Made by a program: the position numbers and the translations under genes. Source: a virus. From it: DNA of 64,000 nt. The DNA lies in IMG/VR virus record IMGVR_UViG_3300034102_002101, positions 56,667-120,666 of that record; one strand, 5' to 3'. Below the pieces are notes generated by a model. It made no database searches, was not told where the DNA came from, and worked only from the letters and a program-made list of their open reading frames with translations. Positions 47,476-55,717 of the stretch are shown here, piece after piece. Numbering within the stretch: the first letter of the stretch is position 1; each line of letters opens with the position of its first letter.

Positions 47476-48573
47476 CTAATTCTTAGTTATCTGATATAAT
47501 AATTTCTTTAGATCTTCTTTTGTTAATGATTTACTATTTAGAATCTTAAAAGCAAATCCGGAACGATTTGTCTCTTTTCCCCACATTTGGAATATTTTTT
47601 CTGCTGCATCTTTTCTAGAAAGAAGTTTTAGTGGTTCTACCCGCACCTTCATAGCATCCACCAATTTATTAACCTCTTTCATACCATCACAAATGATACT
47701 AGTAAATCCTAACACCATATTTGCACATTCAAAGTCGAATTTCTCAATTAACTTGGTTTGGAATTCTCCGTACTCGGGCATACCAAATTCAAAGAATAGA
47801 TCTACAGTAGATTCGAAATTTGCATTGGCTTTAAATCTATGCAATTTTAAATACTCTTCCGTCTTTAATTTGGATATACTTTGATCATTATTATGATATA
47901 CGCAGATACCCTCGATTCCAGTCATGGTTGGTAATTTTTCCAACATCTGTGCCATAGAATCGAACGTATATCTTACTGGTCGTTTAAATCCATTTGATTT
48001 TGCAAACATATCTAAACTATTTTGATTTTCATATGAATAATCATAGTGATGTATCATACCAGTTAATATGATATCTGGTTCTCCATGTCGCAAAACTATT
48101 GGATTTGTTGGTGTATTCCACTCAAATATCAATGATATATCAGATGTTCCACCAACAGAAGTTGAATACAAAATCTGATGTATTTGTGGATATCTGTTTA
48201 GAAACAAATCTATTTCATCTCCATTTTCTTGGTTTCTGGCGTTTATGGTTCCACGAGTACGTACAATCAGATTGTCTTTCCATAGGGAAAAAATTAAAGT
48301 TGATCCGTCTTCCTTGTTAATCAACGAACATTTATCGAAATTAATTGGAACTGGAAATATCTCCGGTTTCTCACCCCAATTACAGAATTTCAAAAACGAA
48401 ATACTCACTGGTAATCCGTCCTTATCCCATACAGATGAACGAAATATAACATTCTCTTTCGTCCAAACACAATTAATCTGTTTTGGTGTAACTAGATAAA
48501 CAGACTCTCCACCGAGAATGTGTTCGGTTACATAGAAAGATTCTCTATCGATGTCGCGTAAATTTATTTTCAT
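47476..48573 (-). CDS. rnlA: RNA ligase (T4 Rnl1-like)
   Basis: 365 aa, close to T4 RnlA (374). The adenylation motif is INKEDGSTLIF (Lys87); further nucleotidyltransferase motifs are VRTRGT, LIFEWNTPTNPIVLR, IEGICVYH and SKLKTEEYLKLH. Rnl1 repairs tRNAs cut by host anticodon nucleases together with a 5' kinase/3' phosphatase. In this genome a HAD phosphatase lies in the tRNA cluster. A leaderless-type promoter precedes it. Confidence 0.88.
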   Translation of the reverse strand: MKINLRDIDRESFYVTEHILGGESVYLVTPKQINCVWTKENVIFRSSVWDKDGLPVSISFLKFCNWGEKPEIFPVPINFDKCSLINKEDGSTLIFSLWKDNLIVRTRGTINARNQENGDEIDLFLNRYPQIHQILYSTSVGGTSDISLIFEWNTPTNPIVLRHGEPDIILTGMIHHYDYSYENQNSLDMFAKSNGFKRPVRYTFDSMAQMLEKLPTMTGIEGICVYHNNDQSISKLKTEEYLKLHRFKANANFESTVDLFFEFGMPEYGEFQTKLIEKFDFECANMVLGFTSIICDGMKEVNKLVDAMKVRVEPLKLLSRKDAAEKIFQMWGKETNRSGFAFKILNSKSLTKEDLKKLLYQITKN

Positions 48574-48579
48574 TATCGC

Positions 48580-48607
48580 AATTTACACGAACATCTCGGT
48601 TTGTCAA
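48580..48607 (-). promoter_or_regulatory. Leaderless-type promoter before RNA ligase
   Basis: Minus strand TTGACA, N16, TAAATT with an upstream TG. The TTG is 34 nt from the ATG at 48573. Confidence 0.6.
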
Positions 48608-48610
48608 GAA

Positions 48611-49927
48611 CTACTTACTAGAATTTTCGGAATAAAAATCTAGACACTTTTTGTTTGCTCGAATTTTACTTGCTCTGAATTCTGTTAGTGATAACGCTTC
48701 CAAGTTTCTTACTCTGGATAATGCTACATAAACCATTCCTTCGGCAAACGCACTAGAAACATCTATCACCGCTCTATCTAGCGTGCTTCCTTGAATTTTA
48801 TGCACGGTACATGCGAAAGCTACACGTAAAGGGATTTGTGTTCGCGAAGCAGCTACAGCCATTTGCATTTTACCTTTTGATGGTCGCTGTTCACGTATTT
48901 CCGTTACTTGATTGGTTATGATATGGTCGCCAGTTCTAAAGTGGACAATTACCCCATCAGGTGTATAACCTTTCACTTTTCCCATAGAACCATTAACTAA
49001 ACCTTTCGTAACATCGATATTCTTCAACAACATTACTTGCGCATCTATTTTTAATTCCAATACTTCTGGTATTGGTGTATGTTTATTAAAGAAATCCACA
49101 TGGAATGGAGAACCAGTATCTTTGGCATAAAATTTCTTTATTGTGCCTGGTATTTCATTTAACATTTCCTTGTTTAATATATCTACATCCGAATTTTTAC
49201 AATAAAGAAAAACTGGGTCGATTCCGTCATCGTCAAAATTTGCATCTATTCTACTTTCAAGTAATTGTAGGCTCGAAAAATCCCCTACACGCACCTCATT
49301 TAACATATTAGCAAATGACTTATCGTTAATTTGTCTAACGATTTCGGTCAGCAATACCACTTGTGGAGTTGCTTCTATCCAAGAATCAGACTCAAACGCA
49401 AACATTTCATCTTCCCCATTTTTCCATACGGGGGTAAGTTGCATAAAATCTCCACAGAAAATTATTTGCATACCGCCAAATGGATTTGATCTGTCAAATC
49501 TTATTGTTTTAAATATCTGATCTAATTTATCTAGTAAGTCCGATTTTAACATCGATACTTCATCTATTACCAATAAATCAGTTTCTACGATTCTATTATT
49601 TGCTATCTTATTTCTACTTACTTTTTCTACCAAATCTATGACATCCAAATCACCAAGACCTATTCCCGCCCACGAATGGATAGTTTGTCCACCAACATTA
49701 TACGCAGCAACACCAGTTGTTGCTGTTATGGCTACGTTTACTCCATTATTGCTAAGGAAATCACACAGCCCTTTTAATGCGTATGATTTACCTGTTCCAG
49801 CCGCGCCCGTCAAACATATATTTCTATCTCCGAAGTAAGCTTCATAGAACTTCTTCTGACAATCGGTTGAATTTTGATACAATTCGGTTTGTTCAAATTT
49901 CTCTTTCAGTTTTTTATTATTACTCAT
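48611..49927 (-). CDS. dda: PIF1/Dda-like DNA helicase
   Basis: 438 aa, matching T4 Dda (439). Walker A LTGAAGTGKS (residues ~39-48), ITATTGVAAYNVGGQTIHSW, Walker B LLVIDEVSML, IIFCGDFMQLTPV, and the C-terminal FACTVHKIQGSTLDRAVIDV and VYVALSRV are superfamily 1B motifs. Dda unwinds 5'-3' and acts in origin firing and recombination. A promoter lies inside the 3' end of the upstream gene. Confidence 0.92.
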   Translation of the reverse strand: MSNNKKLKEKFEQTELYQNSTDCQKKFYEAYFGDRNICLTGAAGTGKSYALKGLCDFLSNNGVNVAITATTGVAAYNVGGQTIHSWAGIGLGDLDVIDLVEKVSRNKIANNRIVETDLLVIDEVSMLKSDLLDKLDQIFKTIRFDRSNPFGGMQIIFCGDFMQLTPVWKNGEDEMFAFESDSWIEATPQVVLLTEIVRQINDKSFANMLNEVRVGDFSSLQLLESRIDANFDDDGIDPVFLYCKNSDVDILNKEMLNEIPGTIKKFYAKDTGSPFHVDFFNKHTPIPEVLELKIDAQVMLLKNIDVTKGLVNGSMGKVKGYTPDGVIVHFRTGDHIITNQVTEIREQRPSKGKMQMAVAASRTQIPLRVAFACTVHKIQGSTLDRAVIDVSSAFAEGMVYVALSRVRNLEALSLTEFRASKIRANKKCLDFYSENSSK

Positions 49928-49937
49928 TTTTAGATAT

Positions 49938-49966
49938 TCATTACACTAAGCCACCATCTTTGTCAA
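49938..49966 (-). promoter_or_regulatory. Leaderless-type promoter before Dda-like helicase
   Basis: Minus strand TTGACA, N17, TAATGA with GTG just before the -10. The TTG is 39 nt from the ATG at 49927 and lies within the preceding coding sequence. Confidence 0.5.
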
Positions 49967-50399
49967 ACTCTTCTTGCGTCATTCTGAAATATTTAGTTTG
50001 ATTATTTTCCGGTAGTTTTTCCAATTCATCATTCCACGCCCCATCTTTTATCATGGAATCTTTTATTGGTTCTTGTGGTTGTTGGTTTCTCTTAATGCAG
50101 CACCATTTAGTTGATCCCCACTTACTGTCCGCAGCAAACATTTTATATAATTTTGGAATTTCATCATATGTCAAATCTTCGGCATCGGCGCATCCCCATG
50201 CAAACACATCACCACAATTCACAACCACAACAATTGAATTTCCACCCGATTTATACACATCACCAAATTTCATCGGTACATAAGAAAAGTCTCGATTGAA
50301 AGAAACGAATAATACTTCTTCCTTCAATAGAATAGAAACCGCAAGTTCCTCGTCACAATATTCTACACCATTTACTTCGTACATTACTTCATTACTCAT
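49941..50399 (-). CDS. Hypothetical protein
   Basis: 152 aa of mixed alpha/beta content with a hydrophobic strand ILLKEEVLFVSFN, a DVFAWGCADAEDLTYDE segment and a tryptophan-rich middle (SKWGSTKWCCIKR). It overlaps the small gene upstream by four bases. Not recognised. Confidence 0.5.
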   Translation of the reverse strand: MSNEVMYEVNGVEYCDEELAVSILLKEEVLFVSFNRDFSYVPMKFGDVYKSGGNSIVVVVNCGDVFAWGCADAEDLTYDEIPKLYKMFAADSKWGSTKWCCIKRNQQPQEPIKDSMIKDGAWNDELEKLPENNQTKYFRMTQEEFDKDGGLV

Positions 50400-50578
50400 A
50401 TATTATTTAGGTTTATTATTCTATTCGGTTCACCACTAGCGATAACTCTATCATTGATAAAATCATAAAAACACCAAGGGGAATATGTCGTTTTGTCTGG
50501 CATCCAATACATATTCCCCATTTTCCATCGTTGGTGTTCATCATCCCAAATAGAATCCTTATTTGGTGGATTGTTCAT
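50396..50578 (-). CDS. Small hypothetical protein
   Basis: 60 aa rich in Trp, Asn and Asp (WDDEHQRWKMGNMYWMPDKT). Four-base overlaps with both neighbours argue that it is real and translated from the ThyX operon. Function unknown. Confidence 0.45.
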   Translation of the reverse strand: MNNPPNKDSIWDDEHQRWKMGNMYWMPDKTTYSPWCFYDFINDRVIASGEPNRIINLNNI

Positions 50579-51492
50579 TTTTTAATAACTCTGACATCTT
50601 TTAAATTTTCATCTTCGTACTTTTTTCTATATTGTTTAAATCCACAAAAATTACCGATATATTTGTCGGAATCCGTTGCTTGAGCGACATGTTCGGTTGG
50701 TGATAAATGTCTCGGTACGCTCCCAAATAACTTATCACACGTATCGATATCCTTCATATAATCATCCTTACCATCAAAGTTATAATAACTAATCCGAGCG
50801 CAACGGGCAATTGCGATTTTTTGTTTAATTGTGTCGGACGTTATAACTGGATTCCAGTTTGCCCAACACATTCTGTTTAGTATCTCATCTATTCGATCAT
50901 TATCGAACTTGTCACCAAACGGAATATGCCATTGACCACGTATCAATTGTTTCGGTACTGACTTATTATATTCTTCTAGCATTCTATATGCTAGAACCCG
51001 AAATTCTGGTTGTGCGTCGTCATGTGCTCTCAGAGCGAAGAAATTTTCAAAATCTGTTCCTGATATGATGATCTTCATGACAAACCATGGTTCAAGAAGT
51101 CTATTACATGTTTGTTTGTGTAGACCTATCTTACTTAACCCATACGCAAGCGCACATGCGAAATATCTAGATTTCAACCATAGTTGCTTAGATAGCCATT
51201 TTCTTATCCCGTTCAATTGAACGTTAGCCTGCATACCCGATTGGTTTTTCCCCCACCATACTGGTATTGCAGGATTGTTGATTACTTGATTAATAACCTT
51301 ACTAATAGGTATTGCTCTCGAAGATGCTGCATTTTTAGACAGCATCCTATGTGTCATTACCTCACTATGGAAAAACCGCTGATATTCCAGAACAAACGTA
51401 GTTAGTCTGTGACCTTTTGGTGATAGTGAGTCTGCTACAATCCCAACAGAAATACAATTTAACCCATCATTATCTAATTTTGAATAGTCCAT
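50575..51492 (-). CDS. thyX: Flavin-dependent thymidylate synthase ThyX
   Basis: 305 aa. The ThyX signature appears as MTHRMLSKNAASSRAIP (HR, S and R of RHRxxSxNxxSxR; the leading Arg is replaced by Thr), and the FAD/dUMP site as FFALRAHDDAQPEFRVLAYR. It makes dTMP from dUMP with methylene-THF and FAD, supporting DNA synthesis. It is longer than most bacterial ThyX (~230 aa), with insertions in the middle. T4 uses the unrelated ThyA. Confidence 0.9.
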   Translation of the reverse strand: MDYSKLDNDGLNCISVGIVADSLSPKGHRLTTFVLEYQRFFHSEVMTHRMLSKNAASSRAIPISKVINQVINNPAIPVWWGKNQSGMQANVQLNGIRKWLSKQLWLKSRYFACALAYGLSKIGLHKQTCNRLLEPWFVMKIIISGTDFENFFALRAHDDAQPEFRVLAYRMLEEYNKSVPKQLIRGQWHIPFGDKFDNDRIDEILNRMCWANWNPVITSDTIKQKIAIARCARISYYNFDGKDDYMKDIDTCDKLFGSVPRHLSPTEHVAQATDSDKYIGNFCGFKQYRKKYEDENLKDVRVIKK

Positions 51493-51498
51493 AATATT

Positions 51499-51801
51499 TT
51501 ATCTTTTAATTTCTCTTTTAAATTTTGCGGAATCTCTTTCTAGATCATTAATATCATTCTCCATTAAACGAACCCTCTTCAATAGCGAAGAATGGTCATT
51601 CACCATTTTAACACAATCATTTAACGCAGCAATGCATCTATCGTTGTCATCCTTGGCGTATTTAGCTGCCTTTACGATCAATATATTCATCCAGCGCATG
51701 AAGACTGCGGATAGGACTATAAATAACGGTAAAACGTATTGTGGGAAGAAATAAGCAGTTACTGCTAATGTCAACGTAATCAACCAATATGAGTATTTCA
51801 T
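51499..51801 (-). CDS. Small membrane protein with coiled-coil tail
   Basis: 100 aa. One long or two short hydrophobic segments (residues ~4-35) are followed by a charged coiled coil (LLKRVRLMENDINDLERDSA). Its promoter overlaps the terminator of the HNH gene upstream. Family unknown; could be a holin-like or membrane-tether protein, but no evidence favours either. Confidence 0.5.
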   Translation of the reverse strand: MKYSYWLITLTLAVTAYFFPQYVLPLFIVLSAVFMRWMNILIVKAAKYAKDDNDRCIAALNDCVKMVNDHSSLLKRVRLMENDINDLERDSAKFKREIKR

Positions 51802-51812
51802 ATTGGCACAAT

Positions 51813-51843
51813 AAAAAATCCGCTTGATAAAGTCAAGCGGATT
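51813..51843 (-). terminator. Terminator of the HNH gene with overlapping promoter
   Basis: Stem AATCCGCTTGA/TCAAGCGGATT followed by T6 on the minus strand. The right arm contains TTGACT (51836-51831), 35 nt before ATG 51801, so terminator and the next promoter share bases. Confidence 0.75.
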
Positions 51844-51850
51844 CGTGTGC

Positions 51851-52504
51851 TTATTCGGTTTTTTTCTTCGTTATCATGAATGGACCCCATGTTGGATGTC
51901 GCATCTCATTGATAGTTGTGCTAATAGGAACTGGTGATGGTTCTTGTGGTATCTTAATTAACTTCAAACCTACCTCGTGCACCATTTTATCTGCTTTCAT
52001 GCGGTTTATGTTTATATCACACGTTACCATGTTTGAGAAAGTATTTTTTCCTCCGCGAGAAACAGGTATGATATGGTCAATATCCAACTCTTTATTGGAT
52101 AATTTTTTACCCGTGTATTGACAAACATTACCATCTCGCTTACGAATAGAATCTTTCGTTGGTCGTGGACGCTTAATAGGAACCTTGTTGTAATTTACCG
52201 CAATAAGGACGATTGGTGCGCGAATGGCCAACTTAGATGAATGTATTACTAGATCATATTCCCTAACGGGTAACAAAACCCACTTATCCCAACTAACAGG
52301 ATTCATGTAGGTTGGATGATCAAAGTCCCATTCACCATCTTCACCTCGTTCATATTCAATGTCCAAAGCAAGTGCATTTGGGTGACCAATGGAATATCCA
52401 CCACCAGTTAAATCAACAATCGCTTGCTTAACGGTGGAAAATCCAACAGGCATCCAGTTTGCATTTAATTTGAGAACTATAGATTTATTTGTAATATCCG
52501 ACAT
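51851..52504 (-). CDS. HNH endonuclease (McrA-like)
   Basis: 217 aa. The C-terminal half is a HNH nuclease: SIRKRDGNVCQYTGKKLSNK, LDIDHIIPVSRGGKNTFSNM and CDININRMKAD. The N-terminal ~110 residues (VLKLNANWMPVGFSTVKQAI) are the RRXRR-like part found in the common phage and bacterial HNH family with this layout. It has an early leaderless-type promoter, unlike the homing endonucleases here, so it may serve host DNA breakdown or packaging. Confidence 0.85.
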   Translation of the reverse strand: MSDITNKSIVLKLNANWMPVGFSTVKQAIVDLTGGGYSIGHPNALALDIEYERGEDGEWDFDHPTYMNPVSWDKWVLLPVREYDLVIHSSKLAIRAPIVLIAVNYNKVPIKRPRPTKDSIRKRDGNVCQYTGKKLSNKELDIDHIIPVSRGGKNTFSNMVTCDININRMKADKMVHEVGLKLIKIPQEPSPVPISTTINEMRHPTWGPFMITKKKTE

Positions 52505-52513
52505 AATATCCAG

Positions 52514-52541
52514 ACATTACACTAATAACTCACGTTGTCAA
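52514..52541 (-). promoter_or_regulatory. Leaderless-type promoter before HNH gene
   Basis: Minus strand TTGACA, N16, TAATGT, with TG before the -10. The TTG is 37 nt from ATG 52504. Confidence 0.6.
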
Positions 52542-52556
52542 TAACTTTTTTCGAAA

Positions 52557-53147
52557 TTAATTAGTTCGATACAAGACGAACATTTTATTGATGTTTGTCC
52601 ATCCGTGGTATTTCGATAATTCATCTGGTGATTTAATTGGTATTTTTCCTTTATTCCCTTTATCGAAAACTATCATCTTTCCGCCTTTTCCCCGCACGAA
52701 TTTTATAAATAACCATTTCCAAAATTCTAGACCAAATTTTGATAATGATATATCGGAAACTATTACTGGATATTTTGGTATAACATATTCAGAAAACCAA
52801 TTTTTCATGAATCCCTTTTCAGATTTCATCTTCCATATAAAACTATTCTGTATTGCTGGTCTGCCATCTATAGTAGTATCTATGAATGAATGTACTGCTA
52901 ATAGCACGGTTTCTTCTGGATTTAAAAAGTAAAAATATTTATACTTTCCATCTTGTGTGTCCGTATACATCACATAATGTTTTCCGCCCACTACTTTATC
53001 ACCAACTAATTTCGCTTTGCTTTTTACTTTAGCTACTTCTTCTTTATTTGCTTCTGGTTGATCCCACTCACCTACAACATCAGAATCATAAGAAATATCT
53101 GTCGGTGCTTCGTTTAACAGTTCTTTATAGAAATCTTTGTATTTCAT
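52557..53147 (-). CDS. Hypothetical protein (possible acyltransferase-like fold)
   Basis: 196 aa from ATG 53147. The central part (YKYFYFLNPEETVLLAVHSF) and the end (NINKMFVLYRTN) recall the strand layout of GNAT-like proteins that occur in phage maturation gene sets, but no acetyl-CoA loop is obvious. It overlaps the metalloprotease gene by four bases. Low certainty of function. Confidence 0.5.
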   Translation of the reverse strand: MKYKDFYKELLNEAPTDISYDSDVVGEWDQPEANKEEVAKVKSKAKLVGDKVVGGKHYVMYTDTQDGKYKYFYFLNPEETVLLAVHSFIDTTIDGRPAIQNSFIWKMKSEKGFMKNWFSEYVIPKYPVIVSDISLSKFGLEFWKWLFIKFVRGKGGKMIVFDKGNKGKIPIKSPDELSKYHGWTNINKMFVLYRTN

Positions 53148-53548
53148 AAGTCGTATATCCATCTACCGAAGTTAGCAGCATATTCCTTTAATAGAATACC
53201 AGCCATTATATTTGCTTCGTCCTCAATTGGTCCACCAATATTCTGAACAGGTACTCCCTCTTTTATCTTACCTTCCTGTTTTTGTTTTAGATGTACAAAT
53301 TCATGTGCCAATGTTCTGGCGCAATCTATTGGTGCTCTTTTTTCTATACGAGAGATAACGTCATTCGTTATTGGATCAAATCCACCAGTAGATATTCCTT
53401 GTATCTGACCTACTTTTGATAATATAATGACACAATCTAATGTTATTCCCAATCTCTTTATCGTCCACGCACAAAAGTGTACCAAAAATTTCTTAACTTC
53501 TGGTTCAAGAGTATTTCCCTTGTATATTTTTATAACTTTTGTTGGCAT
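53144..53548 (-). CDS. Putative zinc metalloprotease (HEFVH)
   Basis: 134 aa from ATG 53548. CARTLAHEFVHLKQKQEGKI contains HExxH, and IEDEANIMAGILLKEYA supplies a downstream Glu as likely third ligand; the length and the DEAN-type helix are typical of small phage zincins. It may process virion proteins or act as a Spr-T-like protease. A second HExxH protein lies in the SbcD locus at 19817-20566. Confidence 0.7.
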   Translation of the reverse strand: MPTKVIKIYKGNTLEPEVKKFLVHFCAWTIKRLGITLDCVIILSKVGQIQGISTGGFDPITNDVISRIEKRAPIDCARTLAHEFVHLKQKQEGKIKEGVPVQNIGGPIEDEANIMAGILLKEYAANFGRWIYDL

Positions 53549-53556
53549 AATAACAA

Positions 53557-53976
53557 TTATGTTACGTAAGCTACGACTTCCCAACGTGGAAACTTATTGC
53601 TTTCCATTTGTGGACGTTCCATATTTTCCCAATTAAATGAAATTTTACTGTTTATTACTTCTGGTCCTTCACTGAATGGATCTTCACCGGAGGTTTTCTT
53701 CCTGAATGTCAGTAATCTACCACCCTTTTCTCCCATAAGTATATCACCAGTAACCATATCTAACTCAAAACCAAATTCATTAAGAATTAAATTGATTGTA
53801 GTTAATGCTTTTTCTTTCTTATCTAACTTGATATTACCACCAAGTTCGCCCTTAGAATGGAACTTATTATTAATTTTCGTTCTTTCTTGTTGTGTAAGTT
53901 TATATCCTTCATTCTCTTTTAGAATTTCCTTGATACATTCCTTAATTATTTCTTTTAATTTTTTGTCATTTTTCAT
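53557..53976 (-). CDS. Hypothetical late-type protein
   Basis: 139 aa from ATG 53976 (ATG 53985 is an alternative that overlaps the promoter motif). A Lys/Glu-rich N-terminal helix (KKLKEIIKECIKEILKENEG) precedes a mixed alpha/beta part with GFELDMVTGDILMG. The same kind of N-terminal helix occurs in the proteins at 3594 and 55358, so these may share a targeting or processing signal. Function unknown. Confidence 0.5.
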   Translation of the reverse strand: MKNDKKLKEIIKECIKEILKENEGYKLTQQERTKINNKFHSKGELGGNIKLDKKEKALTTINLILNEFGFELDMVTGDILMGEKGGRLLTFRKKTSGEDPFSEGPEVINSKISFNWENMERPQMESNKFPRWEVVAYVT

Positions 53977-53984
53977 ATTATTCA

Positions 53985-53994
53985 TATAAATATC
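53985..53994 (-). promoter_or_regulatory. Putative late promoter motif GATATTTATA
   Basis: Minus strand motif; ends eight bases before ATG 53976. Confidence 0.4.
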
Positions 53995-54006
53995 AATTAA
54001 TAAAAT

Positions 54007-54042
54007 AAAAAACCCCATAATAAATTAATATTATGGGGTTTT
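54007..54042. terminator. Bidirectional intrinsic terminator
   Basis: Stem AAACCCCATAA/TTATGGGGTTT with A/T runs on both sides, between the divergent genes 53976 and 54109. In the minus direction it would stop read-through from the tRNA region. Confidence 0.85.
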
Positions 54043-54095
54043 GTTTCTCTTTATGGTGGATATGTCGATATTTTTGTATTTTTTATCTCATCCAC

Positions 54096-54105
54096 CATAT
54101 TTATT
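54096..54105 (+). promoter_or_regulatory. Putative late promoter motif CATATTTATT
   Basis: Ends three bases before ATG 54109 of the HNH homing endonuclease. Confidence 0.45.
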
Positions 54106-54108
54106 AAT

Positions 54109-54678
54109 ATGAAAACAATAAATGTAACATGTACACAATGTGGATTAATATTCGATAAATTATTAAAAGAATACAATAGATGTATAAAAAATGATATGAA
54201 GCATTTCTGTAGTCGTTCGTGTACGAGAACATTCACCAACCACAATATGCCTAGTGGATACTGGAACACATGCCCTACCAGTAAAAACGTAGAAGGCTAC
54301 ACTAGAGAAGATGAATTATCTCCATTCAGACAATTTCTTAGGTCTAATAAGTACAAAATCAAGAAAAAAGAAGTATCTATCGATGAGAAATATTTAAAAG
54401 AATTATGGAATTCACAGGATGGTATATGTCCATATACGAAACTAAAAATGGTGTTACCAAAAAATACAAACCGTATACATAACAGTAGAACATTAATTCG
54501 GGCTAGTCTAGACCGAATTGACTCATCTAAGGGTTACATTGACGGAAACGTAGAATTTGTTTGTTACGGTATTAATTTAGCAAAAAATAATTTTTCTAAA
54601 TCCGAAATGTTAAACTTTATAAATAGTATACGTTACGATGGGAATACTCTTGGCATTACTCAGCCGCAACCAACGTGA
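54109..54678 (+). CDS. HNH homing endonuclease with N-terminal zinc finger
   Basis: 189 aa. Residues ~1-45 (MKTINVTCTQCGLIFDKLLK, then EYNRCIKND...FCSRSCTRTF) form a Cys4 finger nearly identical in pattern to the start of the endonuclease at 56490. The C-terminal half (GICPYTKLKMVLPK, SLDRIDSSKGYIDGNVEFVC, YGINLAKNNFS) is a degenerate HNH with D-R-I-D and G-Y-x-x-GN-V motifs. It is the only plus-strand gene of the tRNA region and carries its own late-type motif. It ends 22 bases before the 3' end of the convergent tmRNA. Confidence 0.75.
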   Translation: MKTINVTCTQCGLIFDKLLKEYNRCIKNDMKHFCSRSCTRTFTNHNMPSGYWNTCPTSKNVEGYTREDELSPFRQFLRSNKYKIKKKEVSIDEKYLKELWNSQDGICPYTKLKMVLPKNTNRIHNSRTLIRASLDRIDSSKGYIDGNVEFVCYGINLAKNNFSKSEMLNFINSIRYDGNTLGITQPQPT

Positions 54679-54699
54679 AGGTGGTATTCCTCTGCGACC

Positions 54700-55079
54700 T
54701 GGACGTGCGGAGAGTTGCACTCCGGTGTTTAAAACTGATCAATAACAATATCTACAAGCTTTCTCTTTCTATATAAAATGAAATTGGAAAGAAACCATTT
54801 CAAGTTTTTTTAGCCGTGACTTGACCATTTACTGCTAATTCCTAATGGTGCATTGGTTGTAGTTACACCAATTGAATTACTACCAAAATCTTATTCAATC
54901 GATGGGGCAGTTATTAGGCTGCTACGAGGGCTGTTTCTTCGGTTAGGAGGAAGTCAGCCTTAACTAGATTATTCATCTTGTCATTTATGTTTTTTGGAAT
55001 GTTTATTTAAAAGAGACAACCCCATCTCTTTGCTGTCATTGTTACCTATCCATTCTAAGTCGAATCTAAAAACACGCCC
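54700..55079 (-). ncRNA. ssrA: Transfer-messenger RNA (tmRNA)
   Basis: 380-nt tmRNA. The 5' GGGCGTG pairs with the 3' CACGTCC (one G-U), discriminator A at 54700; CCA is not encoded. The 5' segment TTTTTAGATTCGAC aligns with the D-loop region of bacterial tmRNA (E. coli ATTCTGGATTCGAC). The T arm is CGGAG-TGCAACT-CTCCG. The tag frame ends GCA GCC TAA TAA inside the helix GCAG...CTGC, as in E. coli; the predicted tag is ADFLLTEETALVAA (54917-54958) if GCT is the resume codon. A downstream ATTGGT...ACCAAT pseudoknot-like element is seen. It would release stalled ribosomes during infection. Confidence 0.9.
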
Positions 55080-55092
55080 AAATTATATTAAA

Positions 55093-55299
55093 TCAATACC
55101 AAAAATTAGCGATCCAGTCAACGAACAAGTTCTCATTGTTAATATCCCAACGTTCGAGCGGGAAATCTATTCTTTTCTATTCGAATGTTTTAAAACTCAT
55201 ATAGAGACATCTACTTTAGTGAAAAGACCGAACCGTTTATTTATTATAATACGGTTATGTAATATTTAACGTTTTTAAATCGCTAATTTTTGGTATTGA
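55093..55299. repeat. 21-bp perfect inverted repeat upstream of tmRNA
   Basis: The 21-bp arms at 55093-55113 and 55279-55299 are exact inverted copies (core ACCAAAAATTAGCGAT). The 165-bp interior has a smaller hairpin AACCG...CGGTT and no credible gene. The inner end of the element is 13 bp from the tmRNA 5' end, so it may be a leader RNA, a processing signal or a mobile-element remnant. Confidence 0.7.
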
Positions 55300-55357
55300 A
55301 AATTGTTAAAGAACTAAGGATAAATATACACGACTTACCGATTAAGTCAACATAATT

Positions 55358-55633
55358 TTAATCGATATCTGTCCAATGTTTCTTTGGTTCCTGTGTTGGT
55401 TGGTTTGGTAATTTTTTGATTGCGTATCCTTTGATGCGTTTGGCATCAAGTATTTTTAAACCAATGGATTCACTTCCCTTTAAATTTTGTATTATTACAT
55501 TACTCAACGCTTGTGCCTCCGATGACGCAATTGTTACTCCATCTATTCTTCTACCATTAAGATACACGTTTTTTACCTCATACTTATCTTTTCCTTCCGA
55601 TAGCAATTCTTTTAATATTTTCGTCAATTTCAT
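55358..55633 (-). CDS. Small hypothetical protein
   Basis: 91 aa from ATG 55633, chosen for the late-type motif three bases upstream. KLTKILKELLSEGKDKYEV at the start is an amphipathic helix like that of the 53557 protein; the rest is alpha/beta (NVYLNGRRIDGVTIASSEAQ). Function unknown. Confidence 0.5.
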   Translation of the reverse strand: MKLTKILKELLSEGKDKYEVKNVYLNGRRIDGVTIASSEAQALSNVIIQNLKGSESIGLKILDAKRIKGYAIKKLPNQPTQEPKKHWTDID

Positions 55634-55636
55634 ACG

Positions 55637-55645
55637 TATAAATAT
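55637..55645 (-). promoter_or_regulatory. Putative late promoter motif ATATTTATA
   Basis: Minus strand motif three bases before ATG 55633. Confidence 0.45.
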
Positions 55646-55654
55646 AAACGAACA

Positions 55655-55687
55655 CAAAAAATCCATAACCGATTAAAGTTATGGATT
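55655..55687 (-). terminator. Intrinsic terminator
   Basis: Stem AATCCATAAC/GTTATGGATT with an 8-base loop and a T run on the minus strand. It follows the frameshifted endonuclease gene. Confidence 0.75.
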
Positions 55688-55717
55688 GTTATTCTAATTT
55701 GGCGGAAGACGGAGAAT

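Noticed and set aside
54994-55269. 91-codon plus-strand open frame
   Set aside because: It runs antisense through the tmRNA and the inverted repeat, with no motif and no promoter; the RNA gene explains the sequence.
55093-55299. Retron-like msr/msd with inverted a1/a2 repeats
   Set aside because: The repeat geometry is suggestive, but no reverse transcriptase gene is present in the window and no conserved branching G could be placed.
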